This document shows, in pieces, positions 1 through 8,594 of a stretch of DNA of 64,000 nucleotides (position 1 is its first letter; the number at the start of each line of letters is the position of its first letter). Under the pieces are notes generated by a model. That model saw only the letters and a list, made by a program, of their open reading frames with translations. It made no database searches and was not told where the DNA came from. The position numbers and the translations under genes were made by a program. The stretch comes from Bacteroidales bacterium (GTDB lineage Bacteria > Bacteroidota > Bacteroidia > Bacteroidales > UBA932). The stretch is from assembly GCA_015060225.1 (NCBI GenBank), contig SUYX01000007.1, forward strand, positions 1 to 64,000. The letters are read 5' to 3'.

Positions 1-79
1 ACTCTTCAATCAAGCCTGCTATTTTTTCAAATAGGGCATCTACCTTAACTTCTGTAATTTCTGTTCCTTTCATAAGCAT
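1..79 (-). CDS. Partial N-terminus of a small protein (MLMKGTEITEVKVDALFEKIAGLIEE...), possibly a mobile-element-associated DNA-binding/excisionase-like protein
   Basis: Open minus-strand frame running off the left edge from ATG at 79 or 73; lies next to an integrase remnant. Function is a guess. Confidence 0.3.
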   Translation of the reverse strand, partial: MLMKGTEITEVKVDALFEKIAGLIEE

Positions 80-109
80 AATCTCCTTGTTGCAAATTTA
101 CTGATTTTC

Positions 110-334
110 CTACATTCCCCACGCACCGTCTATGAGTTTCATTGCGTCGGATTTTGTTTTTTCTGCTATGTCAATGTATGGGCGCATTGCTTTGTAGTCT
201 GAGTGACCGGTCCACTTCATTACTACTTGTGGGGATATGCCGTTTGATAGGGCAAAGCAGATAAATGTTCTTCTGGCGGCGCATGTTCCCATGAGTGCAT
301 ATTTTGGGTAGGCCTCTTCTACCCTTTGGTCCAA
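110..334 (-). pseudogene. C-terminal remnant of a tyrosine recombinase/integrase
   Basis: Translation ARRTFICFALSNGISPQVVMKWTGHSDYKAMRPYIDIAEKTKSDAM matches the catalytic C-terminus (R..HxxR..H/W..Y) of Bacteroidales integrases; the upstream catalytic domain is missing and the frame runs into inverted repeats. Confidence 0.75.
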
Positions 335-470
335 GAGGTTGGGAACAGGAAATAAGGCACAGTAGGCACCGAACGGTAGCACGTGTGCCTAACCTCCAAA
401 GATGCCGTGAGGTTGGGCACGCCTTCCACTATCTGATGCATTTCCGCCCAAGGGTTGTGTGCCCAACCTC
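335..470. repeat. Two consecutive 62-bp inverted-repeat units with GAGGTTGGG(C/A)AC / GTGCC(C/T)AACCTC ends
   Basis: gaggttgggaac (335-346) with gtgcctaacctc (385-396); gaggttgggcac (409-420) with gtgcccaacctc (459-470). Both units are 62 bp and offset by 74 bp. Confidence 0.7.
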
Positions 471-674
471 TTCAGTAGGCAAGGCATACCACAAAACAAT
501 CCCCTCTCCAGTCTCAGTTGGAGAGTGGTCTTACCTGCCCCTGTTAGAGAGGGGTTTTACCGGTCCCAATCTTTCATTTTATCCGCATCAGTGATGGGCC
601 TGATTACCCGGCAAGGGTTGCCGGCCGCAACACAATTGTCGGGAATAAGTACTATTTTTTAGACACATTACCCA

Positions 675-1238
675 TCATTGGGCAGTCAACTCCATCTGCA
701 TATGCCACATAGGGTGGCCCAGGAATTCTTTAGTTCCAACACGCCTGAAGCCCAGGGAGGCATAGAGTTTTTCCACATGGGGCCGTTCTACCTCAACTAT
801 GAGGCCCACCCTACTGCAATCTGCATCTGATGCAACGGAGCAGATGGCCCGGATAAGGGCAGAAGCAACTCCGCAGCCGCGGAACTGGGGCAGCACACCA
901 AGGGAATCGAGGTAGAATTCTCCTTGCGAAGTTTCGTCGGGAAGATGGGGAACAGCAGGGTTGTATTTTCCCACAATGGAGAGGGTATTCTCCCTCAACG
1001 GGTAGAGGAGTGCCCCGTCATACCCCACAATTGCACCTGCAGGCTCCCCTTCTACAAATGCCACAAGGGAATTGGCGTAACTGTATTGGGTCCCCTCAGT
1101 ACTGGCAACCTCTTCCAGCACTGCGAGGTAATTTTCCCCGCAGTACTCTGCCACAGATTCCTCCCCAATTGCCATTGCAACTGCTCTGGCAATTATTGGG
1201 GCATCCTCCCGGCTGGCTTTCTTTATTGCAATCTCCAT
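675..1238 (-). CDS. GNAT family N-acetyltransferase
   Basis: LDSLGVLPQFRGCGVASALIRAIC (acetyl-CoA motif A) and VEKLYASLGFRRVG. Confidence 0.85.
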   Translation of the reverse strand: MEIAIKKASREDAPIIARAVAMAIGEESVAEYCGENYLAVLEEVASTEGTQYSYANSLVAFVEGEPAGAIVGYDGALLYPLRENTLSIVGKYNPAVPHLPDETSQGEFYLDSLGVLPQFRGCGVASALIRAICSVASDADCSRVGLIVEVERPHVEKLYASLGFRRVGTKEFLGHPMWHMQMELTAQ

Positions 1239-1263
1239 AATACGGTCTGAATTATAATGCAAA

Positions 1264-2004
1264 CTACATTGCACTGCACAAAATTATCACTCCACTTATT
1301 CCAATATACCCATATACCACATACGGGAACTTTTTGCCGGGGATTCTGCTGAAGGCCCAGGCCCCCAATGTGGAGCCTATTGCAACGGCACCAAGACAGA
1401 ACAGGTAGCATTTCCCAACAGCCGGGGTTACAAATCCGTTCCCCGCCCTGGCTATTGTCATCATTGCATTTGTTATTACAAAGTAGGTCTGGATCATTCC
1501 CATATAATGCTCCTTGTCCCGTTCTGCAGAGATGAAATAGAGCACAGCCGGAGGGCCGTGCATCCCAAAGAAGCCACCCATAAGGCCGCTCAAAGAGCCT
1601 GCACCCAACTGGTACGGCAATGTTGTGCCAAATTTTATCCTCTTGTTGAGGAAAGCAAAATAGATGCTCACAAAAATGAGTATGAAGCCCAGTATGAACC
1701 TTATTGTCCCGTCCTGCATCACCTTAAGGAGGCATATTGCAGCGGTGGAGGTAAGGAGGAATATTGAAAGTATTGGAATGAGCCTTCTCCAGGTTATGAA
1801 CCTCCTGTATTTTATTGAGGCAATCAATGAGGTTGTAAGTGCCAATAATCCCGACAAAGCCGTTGCCTCCCCATACGAAGGCATAAGGAACGGAAGCAGC
1901 GTCATTATGAAAATGCCGAACCCGAACCCTGTTGTCCTCTGTACAAAACTGGCCCCAACAGCCAGCAGGAATATCTGTAGAATATTTTCTGTAAAAAATG
2001 CCAC
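1264..2004 (-). CDS. Sulfite exporter TauE/SafE (TSUP) family membrane protein; GTG start at 2004 is plausible
   Basis: Polytopic protein; FVQRTTGFGFGIFIM and SGLMGGFFGMHGPPAVLYF motifs. Confidence 0.8.
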   Translation of the reverse strand: MAFFTENILQIFLLAVGASFVQRTTGFGFGIFIMTLLPFLMPSYGEATALSGLLALTTSLIASIKYRRFITWRRLIPILSIFLLTSTAAICLLKVMQDGTIRFILGFILIFVSIYFAFLNKRIKFGTTLPYQLGAGSLSGLMGGFFGMHGPPAVLYFISAERDKEHYMGMIQTYFVITNAMMTIARAGNGFVTPAVGKCYLFCLGAVAIGSTLGAWAFSRIPGKKFPYVVYGYIGISGVIILCSAM

Positions 2005-2043
2005 CGTCTTGTACCTATATTGAATTTGTTGGCGCAAAATTAA

Positions 2044-2051
2044 TAAATTTG
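2044..2051 (+). promoter_or_regulatory. Bacteroidota -7 element TAAATTTG
   Basis: TAnnTTTG, 26 nt upstream of ATG 2077. Confidence 0.5.
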
Positions 2052-2076
2052 TGGCAGGAAGATTATTTTTGGCACC

Positions 2077-2382
2077 ATGAACATACGTATAACAGCAGTA
2101 CGCCAGAGTGTGTATCCCGACCTTATGGCAAAATATGAGAACCCAATTGAACACACCTGTGATATTAAGGTGGGGCAGCAATGGATTTCAGAAGAGGGGA
2201 AATGTCCGGAGGGGATGTGTCCTTCGGCCTGGTCTTCAATGAGGGAATTTGTGGAATCCCTTGCCAGAGGGGAAGGCAATTTCTACGACGGATGGATGAA
2301 GGACCCTATGAGCGCAATGATAAGTTGCAATGACGGATTCCGTCCAATGAGTTTTTACATTGAGGCAATCAGGGAGGTTTAA
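2077..2382 (+). CDS. TIGR04076 family protein
   Basis: MNIRITAVRQSVYPDLMAKYENP...CDIKVGQQW...PEGMCPSAWSSM...ISCNDGFRPMSFYIE matches this small family. Confidence 0.75.
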   Translation: MNIRITAVRQSVYPDLMAKYENPIEHTCDIKVGQQWISEEGKCPEGMCPSAWSSMREFVESLARGEGNFYDGWMKDPMSAMISCNDGFRPMSFYIEAIREV

Positions 2383-2442
2383 GTGCCAATATTCCATACG
2401 AAACCGTAGTCTCCCCACATAAAGCATAAGGGACGGAAGCAG
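2358..2442 (-). pseudogene. Decayed duplicate of an internal tauE segment (source 1812-1899)
   Basis: attgaggcaatca..gaggtt.taagtgccaat..cc...ccgt..tctcccca.a...gcataagg.acggaagcag occurs at both positions with small gaps; minus translation LLPSLMLYVG resembles TauE LLPFLMPSYG. Confidence 0.7.
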
Positions 2443-2502
2443 AGGGGAGTAAATTACACAATAAAAAAAGCAGCCATCATCACCGACGGCTGCCATTTTC
2501 CT

Positions 2503-2649
2503 TTAGTCGAGGGCAAGTTCCTTTTCGGCTGCCCAGAAGAGTTCAATCTCGCTGCACTCCTGATATTGCGGATTGCGTCCTGCTATCTCCATCATTTTGT
2601 TGATTACATACAAAGGAAGGTTCATTGCCAAAGATAAATTTGTATTCAT
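2503..2649 (-). CDS. Small hypothetical protein (48 aa from internal ATG)
   Basis: MNTNLSLAMNLPLYVINKMMEIAGRNPQYQECSEIELFWAAEKELALD; preceded by a clear promoter/operator module. Confidence 0.5.
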   Translation of the reverse strand: MNTNLSLAMNLPLYVINKMMEIAGRNPQYQECSEIELFWAAEKELALD

Positions 2650-2685
2650 AGCGTCAAAATTTTTAGTTATTGTCTTATTTTTCTG

Positions 2686-2719
2686 CAAAATTAGGGTGCA
2701 GTTTTGACAACTTTTGACA
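2686..2719 (-). promoter_or_regulatory. Operator-promoter module: dyad TGTCAAAAGTTGTCA plus -7 TAATTTTG
   Basis: Dyad at 2705-2719, -7 at 2686-2693; same layout as 13882-13915. Confidence 0.65.
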
Positions 2720-2743
2720 CAAGTTCAAATACAGGCAATTATT

Positions 2744-4453
2744 TCAATCTTTGGAATGACGTTCTGCATACTCTATTACTTCCCAGTTATCCGGACTGTA
2801 CCTCTGCACATCCGATACATTACCTTCTCTCCAATATGTTCCTCCCTTCTCTATTCTTGAAGACAATTCCAAAGTATCAGGTGTGCCATACCAATCTTTA
2901 TTACATGAGTTGCATTTATAATGGGGCTGGAGTGTGATTTTGTTCGTAATCTTCTTCCCTTCTCTATACAATCTCCTTTCCACCCTCTTTGAAATCCATA
3001 TATTTTTATAAGGGGTGGCGTTTGCAACATCTTTCATAAAATTCTTGTTATAAACTGTATCATAGCCGGATCTTATATATTCATCTTGGCGTCCCACTTC
3101 TTTGTATCTTCGGAGTATTTTATATTCAAGTACCTTAACCGTTTTAAATTTATTACAGTATGGGCATCTTGTCCCTTCATGCGTCAGAAAACCGACAAGG
3201 ACAGTTGGGATGCCAATAGCAAACAGAATAAAGAATGAATATAAAATTGCCCAAACCGGTCCCTCCGCCCAAAAAACATATATGCTGTAAAACCAAAGCA
3301 AACATGTCACAAAACCACTGAACACCTCATGAGCAGTATTGGAGCCAATTTTTGTACATGTAATTACAATAGTCTGAGGTACAAAGACTAATAATGACAG
3401 ACACAAAAGGGCCAGTGCCAGATGCCATACTTTTGCGGGATTAATCAAAGCTGTGTATATCAATGATTTATCATGAGCGTCATATAACTGGTATTGTTTA
3501 TTAGGATTGTACGATTGAATACCCCGCAACTTCATATGACCGGAAGAGACATCCACCCTGCCGCACAATTGGCCCGGGGCATCCGGCATTCTTGCATCGC
3601 TGATTGATTCATCTTTGAATTTTCCATCCAATCCTGTCATAAATGCTGCATCTACAACATTCATATCCTTGTTGTAATAAACAGCCAGGCCATATAGTTT
3701 GTAGCGCTCAGGAAAGCTCTTTATGGCAATGTTCTGGTAGTATGAGTAGGCATATCCAACATCTGTAAGTGCATCACCGACAAATGTCTTTGCTTTACCG
3801 AACCTGTTTTCTACAAATTTTTTGTCATGGCCTACCAGATTTTCAATATCCTTGGGATTGCCAACAAAAAGGATAAGCTCGGACACATGCTTGTCCATCT
3901 CAACTTTATACCATTTAGTATCATTGGTCCTTACAAGAGTGTGATTGAGCGGTATCTTCCTATTGCCCTTATCTGTTTTCACCGTAACCTCGGGTGATTG
4001 CCATCCGTATTTTGCATATATCTTGTTGCCAACCTTCTTGTTACCCTTTACCCATCCGTCATAATGTACTGAGGTACCTTTCCACTTGTTGGAATAACTT
4101 ATTTCAACTTCATCCAAAGCATAAGAGGGGACATATCCCAAACTTCCGTCAGGCAACATTATATAATAAAACCTATCACCCCCCTCATAGTATCTTGCAA
4201 GTACAGTTACAGGCAGATTTTTTGGAAGAGAGTATACAGGAGCCCCATAGTTTGTTACAACAGCCTTATTGTCAGCAGTATAATTGTACTCAAAATGCTT
4301 TTCACCCTGCCATATAAAAAAAGGGACATTTTCCCATTTTGTAAATATTTTCTCATTATCTGACGGTTCGGTTTGAGCCATTAAGACAACTGCACTCAGC
4401 AGAGTTAAAATCAGGCTCATTGCAAACAGACGGAATCTGTATATATGTTCCAT
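2744..4453 (-). CDS. Membrane protein: signal peptide, SH3-like region, two or more TM helices, C-terminal split CxxC/CxxC region
   Basis: APVYSLPKNLPVTVLARYYEGGDRFYYIMLPDGSLGYVPSYAL (SH3-like); CPYC and CNSC in the C-terminal domain. Confidence 0.65.
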   Translation of the reverse strand: MEHIYRFRLFAMSLILTLLSAVVLMAQTEPSDNEKIFTKWENVPFFIWQGEKHFEYNYTADNKAVVTNYGAPVYSLPKNLPVTVLARYYEGGDRFYYIMLPDGSLGYVPSYALDEVEISYSNKWKGTSVHYDGWVKGNKKVGNKIYAKYGWQSPEVTVKTDKGNRKIPLNHTLVRTNDTKWYKVEMDKHVSELILFVGNPKDIENLVGHDKKFVENRFGKAKTFVGDALTDVGYAYSYYQNIAIKSFPERYKLYGLAVYYNKDMNVVDAAFMTGLDGKFKDESISDARMPDAPGQLCGRVDVSSGHMKLRGIQSYNPNKQYQLYDAHDKSLIYTALINPAKVWHLALALLCLSLLVFVPQTIVITCTKIGSNTAHEVFSGFVTCLLWFYSIYVFWAEGPVWAILYSFFILFAIGIPTVLVGFLTHEGTRCPYCNKFKTVKVLEYKILRRYKEVGRQDEYIRSGYDTVYNKNFMKDVANATPYKNIWISKRVERRLYREGKKITNKITLQPHYKCNSCNKDWYGTPDTLELSSRIEKGGTYWREGNVSDVQRYSPDNWEVIEYAERHSKD

Positions 4454-4482
4454 ATTAAAAGTATTGACAATTCAAATGAGAT

Positions 4483-5340
4483 TTATTTTGCAGACTCTAT
4501 AACTCCCGTTTCATGGTTGAGTTCCGAGCCTCTCATGCTGTGGGGGATTGAAAAGATTGCAAACATTACCGCCATTGCAACCACAACCGCCCATCTGTTC
4601 CACCTCTTTTTGCCGGTAACCACTGCAAACAACAGCACTACTGCTGCAAACAGTGTCTTGTTGTCTGTGAGGTCCCCACCAAACGGGAAGCCGCTCCAGA
4701 ATATATCAAAGGCGTATTTCTGTACTATAGGGCCAAATACAAAGCCTCCCAGCACCAGCAACCAGAATGAAAGGAGTGTGTATCTCCTGTATTGAGGCAT
4801 GTTTGCCAAGGCACACAGGAATGCATAGGCTCCAAAGAGCATTGAAATGAACATGCAGAGGATATGCGGAATGAGGACCCATGCCGGAACATCCCCTTTG
4901 AAGCGGATTATCAGCGGCTCGTCATAACATATCATTGTGCGGGTCTTCAGGGAAGAGGCATCATCCTTCCTGAATGTCTCCAGTTCTATGTAATACTCAA
5001 GTTTGCCGGCGGCCGGCTGCACAGGGAGAAATGCGGTAAGCCCCTCCTCTGCAGGGAGCATCTGTACAGCAGTATATTCTCCCCCACCGGGATATTTTCT
5101 CCAATACATTACGGCATTTATGTCAAGCCCGAGGGAATCAATCATCTGAGGGGTTCCAAAACCTTTCAAGACAACGCTGCAGTCCGTTTCACCGCCACTA
5201 CGGGGGAGTTTGAACCTATATTCATCCCCTGCAAGAAATACGGTTTCATATTTTGGATTTGTAGGACCGGTCTTTCTCTGATAAATGCTGGCAGACAAAG
5301 TTATTACAACTGCCAGTATCCAAAACAATACCTTCTTCAT
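4483..5340 (-). CDS. Hypothetical membrane protein: N-terminal extracytoplasmic domain and about four C-terminal TM helices
   Basis: Long ORF with signal-like N-terminus and hydrophobic C-terminal segments. Confidence 0.6.
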   Translation of the reverse strand: MKKVLFWILAVVITLSASIYQRKTGPTNPKYETVFLAGDEYRFKLPRSGGETDCSVVLKGFGTPQMIDSLGLDINAVMYWRKYPGGGEYTAVQMLPAEEGLTAFLPVQPAAGKLEYYIELETFRKDDASSLKTRTMICYDEPLIIRFKGDVPAWVLIPHILCMFISMLFGAYAFLCALANMPQYRRYTLLSFWLLVLGGFVFGPIVQKYAFDIFWSGFPFGGDLTDNKTLFAAVVLLFAVVTGKKRWNRWAVVVAMAVMFAIFSIPHSMRGSELNHETGVIESAK

Positions 5341-5349
5341 AACACTGTT

Positions 5350-6588
5350 TTATAGTTGTACATCAAACTGCATCTCCTTTCCCTCTCTCAGTACCTTTAC
5401 CTTTACCAGATCTCCTTTCTTGAGTGTTCCAAGAGCCTGCATATATACCTGAATATCCTTAATTACAATATCATTCACCTGAATTATCACATCCCCGTTC
5501 TTCATTCCGGCCTTATAAGCCGGTTTCCCCTTTACAATTATCTCAGCCCTCAGGCCGTTCTCAACCTGGCCGGTAACATCGGGCATGAGTCCCAAAGACA
5601 CCTTGAATCCTCCGCGCATTGGTGAAGCCTCAGGCGCGGCAGTCTCTGTGAATGTCAATCCTCCCGGATATTCCTGAACCTGTTCAACAAGCAGGGCTGC
5701 AAATGTTGCAACAGAGTCAATTCCACCAAAATTTATCTTGTGGGAATCATCGTCGGGAGTATGGTAATCCTCTGTACTGCCGGTTGTGAGGTAGAATACC
5801 GGAATGTTTTGAGCATAGAAAGCAGAGTGGTCGCTTGGGCCGTGCCCCTGTTCTGAACGGGTTACCTTAAGGGCGTTCCCCATCCGGTGCGATGCTCCGG
5901 CTATTATTGCATCCATCTCCTTTGCAGTTCCGGTTCCCCCAAGGGTAATTGCCTTGTTGCGAAGGCGCCCTATCATATCAAAATTCACCATTGCCACAAT
6001 ATCCTTAACTGAAATACCTTTTCTTCCCGACAGTTCCAACTCCTGCAGGTTCTCCACCATATTCTTGCTTCCCACAATTCCCCTCTCTTCCGCACCGAAT
6101 GCCGCAAAGATTATCCCATGCTGCAAATCCTTCCTCTTGGCAAAATGTTTTGCAAGATATAGCACTCCTGCCACTCCTGAGGCGTTGTCGTCTGCCCCGT
6201 TGTGTATAGCCAGGGTGTCAGGCCTGCGGGAGCCGCTCCCCTGCCCTCCCATTCCAAGATGGTCATAATGGGCCCCTACCACAATGTATTTCCCACTGCG
6301 TCCGGGAATGCTTCCATACACATTGAAGGTGCTTATATTACCTCTCTTTATTGTAAAGGGCTGTTTGTGCGGATTGAGTCCCAACTTCTCCAACTGCCTT
6401 AAAATGAAATCTGAAGCAAGGGTATCCCCCCTTGTGCCGCCATCCCTCCCCTGCAGGGCATCGTGGGCAAGGTATTCAACTGCCTGCTGCGATGAGAGCC
6501 TCTTGCCAAACTTTGGAACTTTAAGTTCCTGGGCTTCCAGCATCCCGCACAAAGCCAATACTGCACCGGCCAACAATATTCTTTTCAT
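5350..6588 (-). CDS. M28 family metallopeptidase with C-terminal PDZ domain
   Basis: GAHYDHLGMGG, HNGADDNASGVAG, FGAEERGIVGS, GPSDHSAFY; PDZ-like YKAGMKNGDVIIQVND. Confidence 0.9.
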   Translation of the reverse strand: MKRILLAGAVLALCGMLEAQELKVPKFGKRLSSQQAVEYLAHDALQGRDGGTRGDTLASDFILRQLEKLGLNPHKQPFTIKRGNISTFNVYGSIPGRSGKYIVVGAHYDHLGMGGQGSGSRRPDTLAIHNGADDNASGVAGVLYLAKHFAKRKDLQHGIIFAAFGAEERGIVGSKNMVENLQELELSGRKGISVKDIVAMVNFDMIGRLRNKAITLGGTGTAKEMDAIIAGASHRMGNALKVTRSEQGHGPSDHSAFYAQNIPVFYLTTGSTEDYHTPDDDSHKINFGGIDSVATFAALLVEQVQEYPGGLTFTETAAPEASPMRGGFKVSLGLMPDVTGQVENGLRAEIIVKGKPAYKAGMKNGDVIIQVNDIVIKDIQVYMQALGTLKKGDLVKVKVLREGKEMQFDVQL

Positions 6589-6635
6589 ATATTTTATTCC
6601 TGTTGTTTAAAGCTATAAATATAGCATAAAAAAAG

Positions 6636-6643
6636 TATCTTTG
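6636..6643 (+). promoter_or_regulatory. -7 element TATCTTTG
   Basis: TAnnTTTG upstream of ATG 6682. Confidence 0.5.
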
Positions 6644-6681
6644 CCCGCTGTAAACATGTTATTTTTGGTTCAGCAGACAAT

Positions 6682-7041
6682 ATGAAGATTTTTCTTACGA
6701 TATTGGGAACAATCTCACTGGGACTGGGGATACTGGGGATTTTTCTTCCCCTTCTGCCCACAACTCCCCTGTTGCTTCTTTCAGCGGCATTATTCCTCAG
6801 AAGCAACAGAAGATTGTATGACTGGCTGATAAACCATCCCCGTCTGGGACCCTATATAACCAACTTCCTCAAGCACAAGGCAATTCCCCTGAGAGTAAAG
6901 ATAGTATCAGTTACAACTGTGTGGCTTACATTGCTCTACTGTGCGTTCGCGATTGCAGGGCATTGGGTACTGAGCCTTTTGTTCATCCTACTTGCGGCAG
7001 GAATCTCAATACATATCCTTTCGTACGGGACTTTGAAATAA
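6682..7041 (+). CDS. DUF454 (YbaN-like) inner-membrane protein
   Basis: LGTISLGLGILGIFLPLLPTTPLLLLSAALFLRSN..YDWLINHPRLGPYI. Confidence 0.85.
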   Translation: MKIFLTILGTISLGLGILGIFLPLLPTTPLLLLSAALFLRSNRRLYDWLINHPRLGPYITNFLKHKAIPLRVKIVSVTTVWLTLLYCAFAIAGHWVLSLLFILLAAGISIHILSYGTLK

Positions 7042-7055
7042 CAGTTTCAAGACTC

Positions 7056-7766
7056 TTAAAATGTCCATTTTACGCCAAGGGCAGGCATTGCCTTGAACCC
7101 TTTCTCAACAAAATTTGAAGAGAGTTCCAGCTCACCGCCAACGCTCAGATTCACATCCTTCCACCCCTCAATCTTATTGAGATTAACCCAGAACTGAGGT
7201 TCTGCCAGGAAGATATATTCTGTATCCTGCCAAGGTCTTGCCTCTCTCCAGAAGTCTGCAAATCCGCTGAATGAACACCATCCGTCGGCGAAGGTTATTC
7301 CCCATACTCCGGTAATCTGGAAGTTGCTCTCCTGCTCCTCTCCATCCAGACCTATTGTATCCGGAATAAGTTTGTACATTGCAGAAAGAGACCAGGTTTT
7401 GCTGAAATCCTTTGAGTGGCCTGAATATGTAAGACCTGCAAGCCACGCATTGTTGAATGAACCTGCAACATTGTTCAATCCGCCATTGAACTCAAGGTGC
7501 AATGAGAGCCATGAGAGATTGCTCTCCTTCCAGAAACACAACTCCCTTGAAAGTTCCCAATATGCTCCGCTCACATTTGGAGTGTAGTCAAAATCTGCAA
7601 AGAAAAATGTGCTTCCCCAGGCATCAGGACGGAACATCTCTATTGTAGAAGTTACGCATTCGCGCTCTGTATCATACAGAACCTGTATGTTCTGAGCCTT
7701 TACCTCATTTGCAGAAACAGAACACAATACCATAATGGCAATACACAATACAAACAGTTTTTTCAT
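7056..7766 (-). CDS. DUF5020 family outer-membrane protein (Tsx-like barrel)
   Basis: Signal peptide; FFFADFDYTPNVSGAYWELSRELCFWK..LSLHLEFNGG; C-terminal aromatic residue. Confidence 0.75.
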   Translation of the reverse strand: MKKLFVLCIAIMVLCSVSANEVKAQNIQVLYDTERECVTSTIEMFRPDAWGSTFFFADFDYTPNVSGAYWELSRELCFWKESNLSWLSLHLEFNGGLNNVAGSFNNAWLAGLTYSGHSKDFSKTWSLSAMYKLIPDTIGLDGEEQESNFQITGVWGITFADGWCSFSGFADFWREARPWQDTEYIFLAEPQFWVNLNKIEGWKDVNLSVGGELELSSNFVEKGFKAMPALGVKWTF

Positions 7767-7778
7767 AAGTATAGTTTT

Positions 7779-8492
7779 TTAATTGTTGTAGTCCAATCTG
7801 ACATATTTTCTTACGAACTTTATGGCTGCATAAGCCAGAGGTGTTCCAAACAGAGCCTCTATAAGAAGTTTGCTCACATATTGGAAAGCCATCATAAGAA
7901 GGAGTTCCCTCACAGGCACCACACCTGCAAATGCTATAAGCACAAAAGGGAGGCTGTCAAACAGATATCCCACCGCAGAACTTCCTATTGTACGCACCCA
8001 CAGATGCTTTCCCTTTGTCTTCTCCCTTATCTTTACCATAAGCCAGGCATTGGAGAGTTCTCCACACAGGAAGCCCACCAATGAGGCCAATACAATGCGG
8101 GGGACACAATTGAATATTGTACCATAAGCATTTGAAATCTCTTCCATATGCTCAGGGGCAGGGAGCCATACCCCTATCTGGGTACACACCACCATAAGGA
8201 TATTGCAGAAGAATGTTGTCCAGATTACCCTTTTTGCTATACGGAAGCCCCATAACTCTGTGAGGACATCGCCCAGCATGTAGGCAAAGGGGAAAACTAT
8301 TGTTCCTGCATCAAAGAAAAAGATGTTGAATAATCCAATGACCTTTACTGCCATTGTGTTTGAGATGAGGTAGGAGGATACGAACAGCGCCGTAACCACC
8401 ATAAGTGCAGTCTGGTTGCTTACAGACTGACCTCCGGCACGCAGGCGTGCCTTCACTCGGTTTTTTAAAGGGTTTCCCGATACCTTGTTCAT
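7779..8492 (-). CDS. Queuosine precursor transporter (VUT/YhhQ family)
   Basis: VKVIGLFNIFFFDAGTIVFPFAYMLGDVLTELWGFRIAKRVIW and SLPFVLIAFAG. Confidence 0.85.
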   Translation of the reverse strand: MNKVSGNPLKNRVKARLRAGGQSVSNQTALMVVTALFVSSYLISNTMAVKVIGLFNIFFFDAGTIVFPFAYMLGDVLTELWGFRIAKRVIWTTFFCNILMVVCTQIGVWLPAPEHMEEISNAYGTIFNCVPRIVLASLVGFLCGELSNAWLMVKIREKTKGKHLWVRTIGSSAVGYLFDSLPFVLIAFAGVVPVRELLLMMAFQYVSKLLIEALFGTPLAYAAIKFVRKYVRLDYNN

Positions 8493-8514
8493 GATTTTAA
8501 GTTCTTGTCGGGAG

Positions 8515-8522
8515 CAAAGATA
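8515..8522 (-). promoter_or_regulatory. -7 element TATCTTTG for the transporter/DUF5020 unit
   Basis: Reverse complement of caaagata, 23 nt upstream of the start. Confidence 0.5.
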
Positions 8523-8564
8523 AGAAACATTGAAAAAAATGCCATAATTGTGTGGAAGTTTGCT

Positions 8565-8572
8565 TAATTTTG
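8565..8572 (+). promoter_or_regulatory. -7 element TAATTTTG
   Basis: Upstream of ATG 8595. Confidence 0.5.
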
Positions 8573-8594
8573 AACCAAACTAAATTCAACCATT

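Noticed and set aside
2236-2496. 86-aa minus-strand ORF
   Set aside because: Covers the antisense of the TIGR04076 gene and the decayed tauE fragment; a pseudogene explanation fits better.
8493-8594. PreQ1 riboswitch upstream of the queuosine-precursor transporter
   Set aside because: The leader after the TATCTTTG element is only about 20 nt, with no preQ1-I aptamer-like hairpin/A-rich tail.
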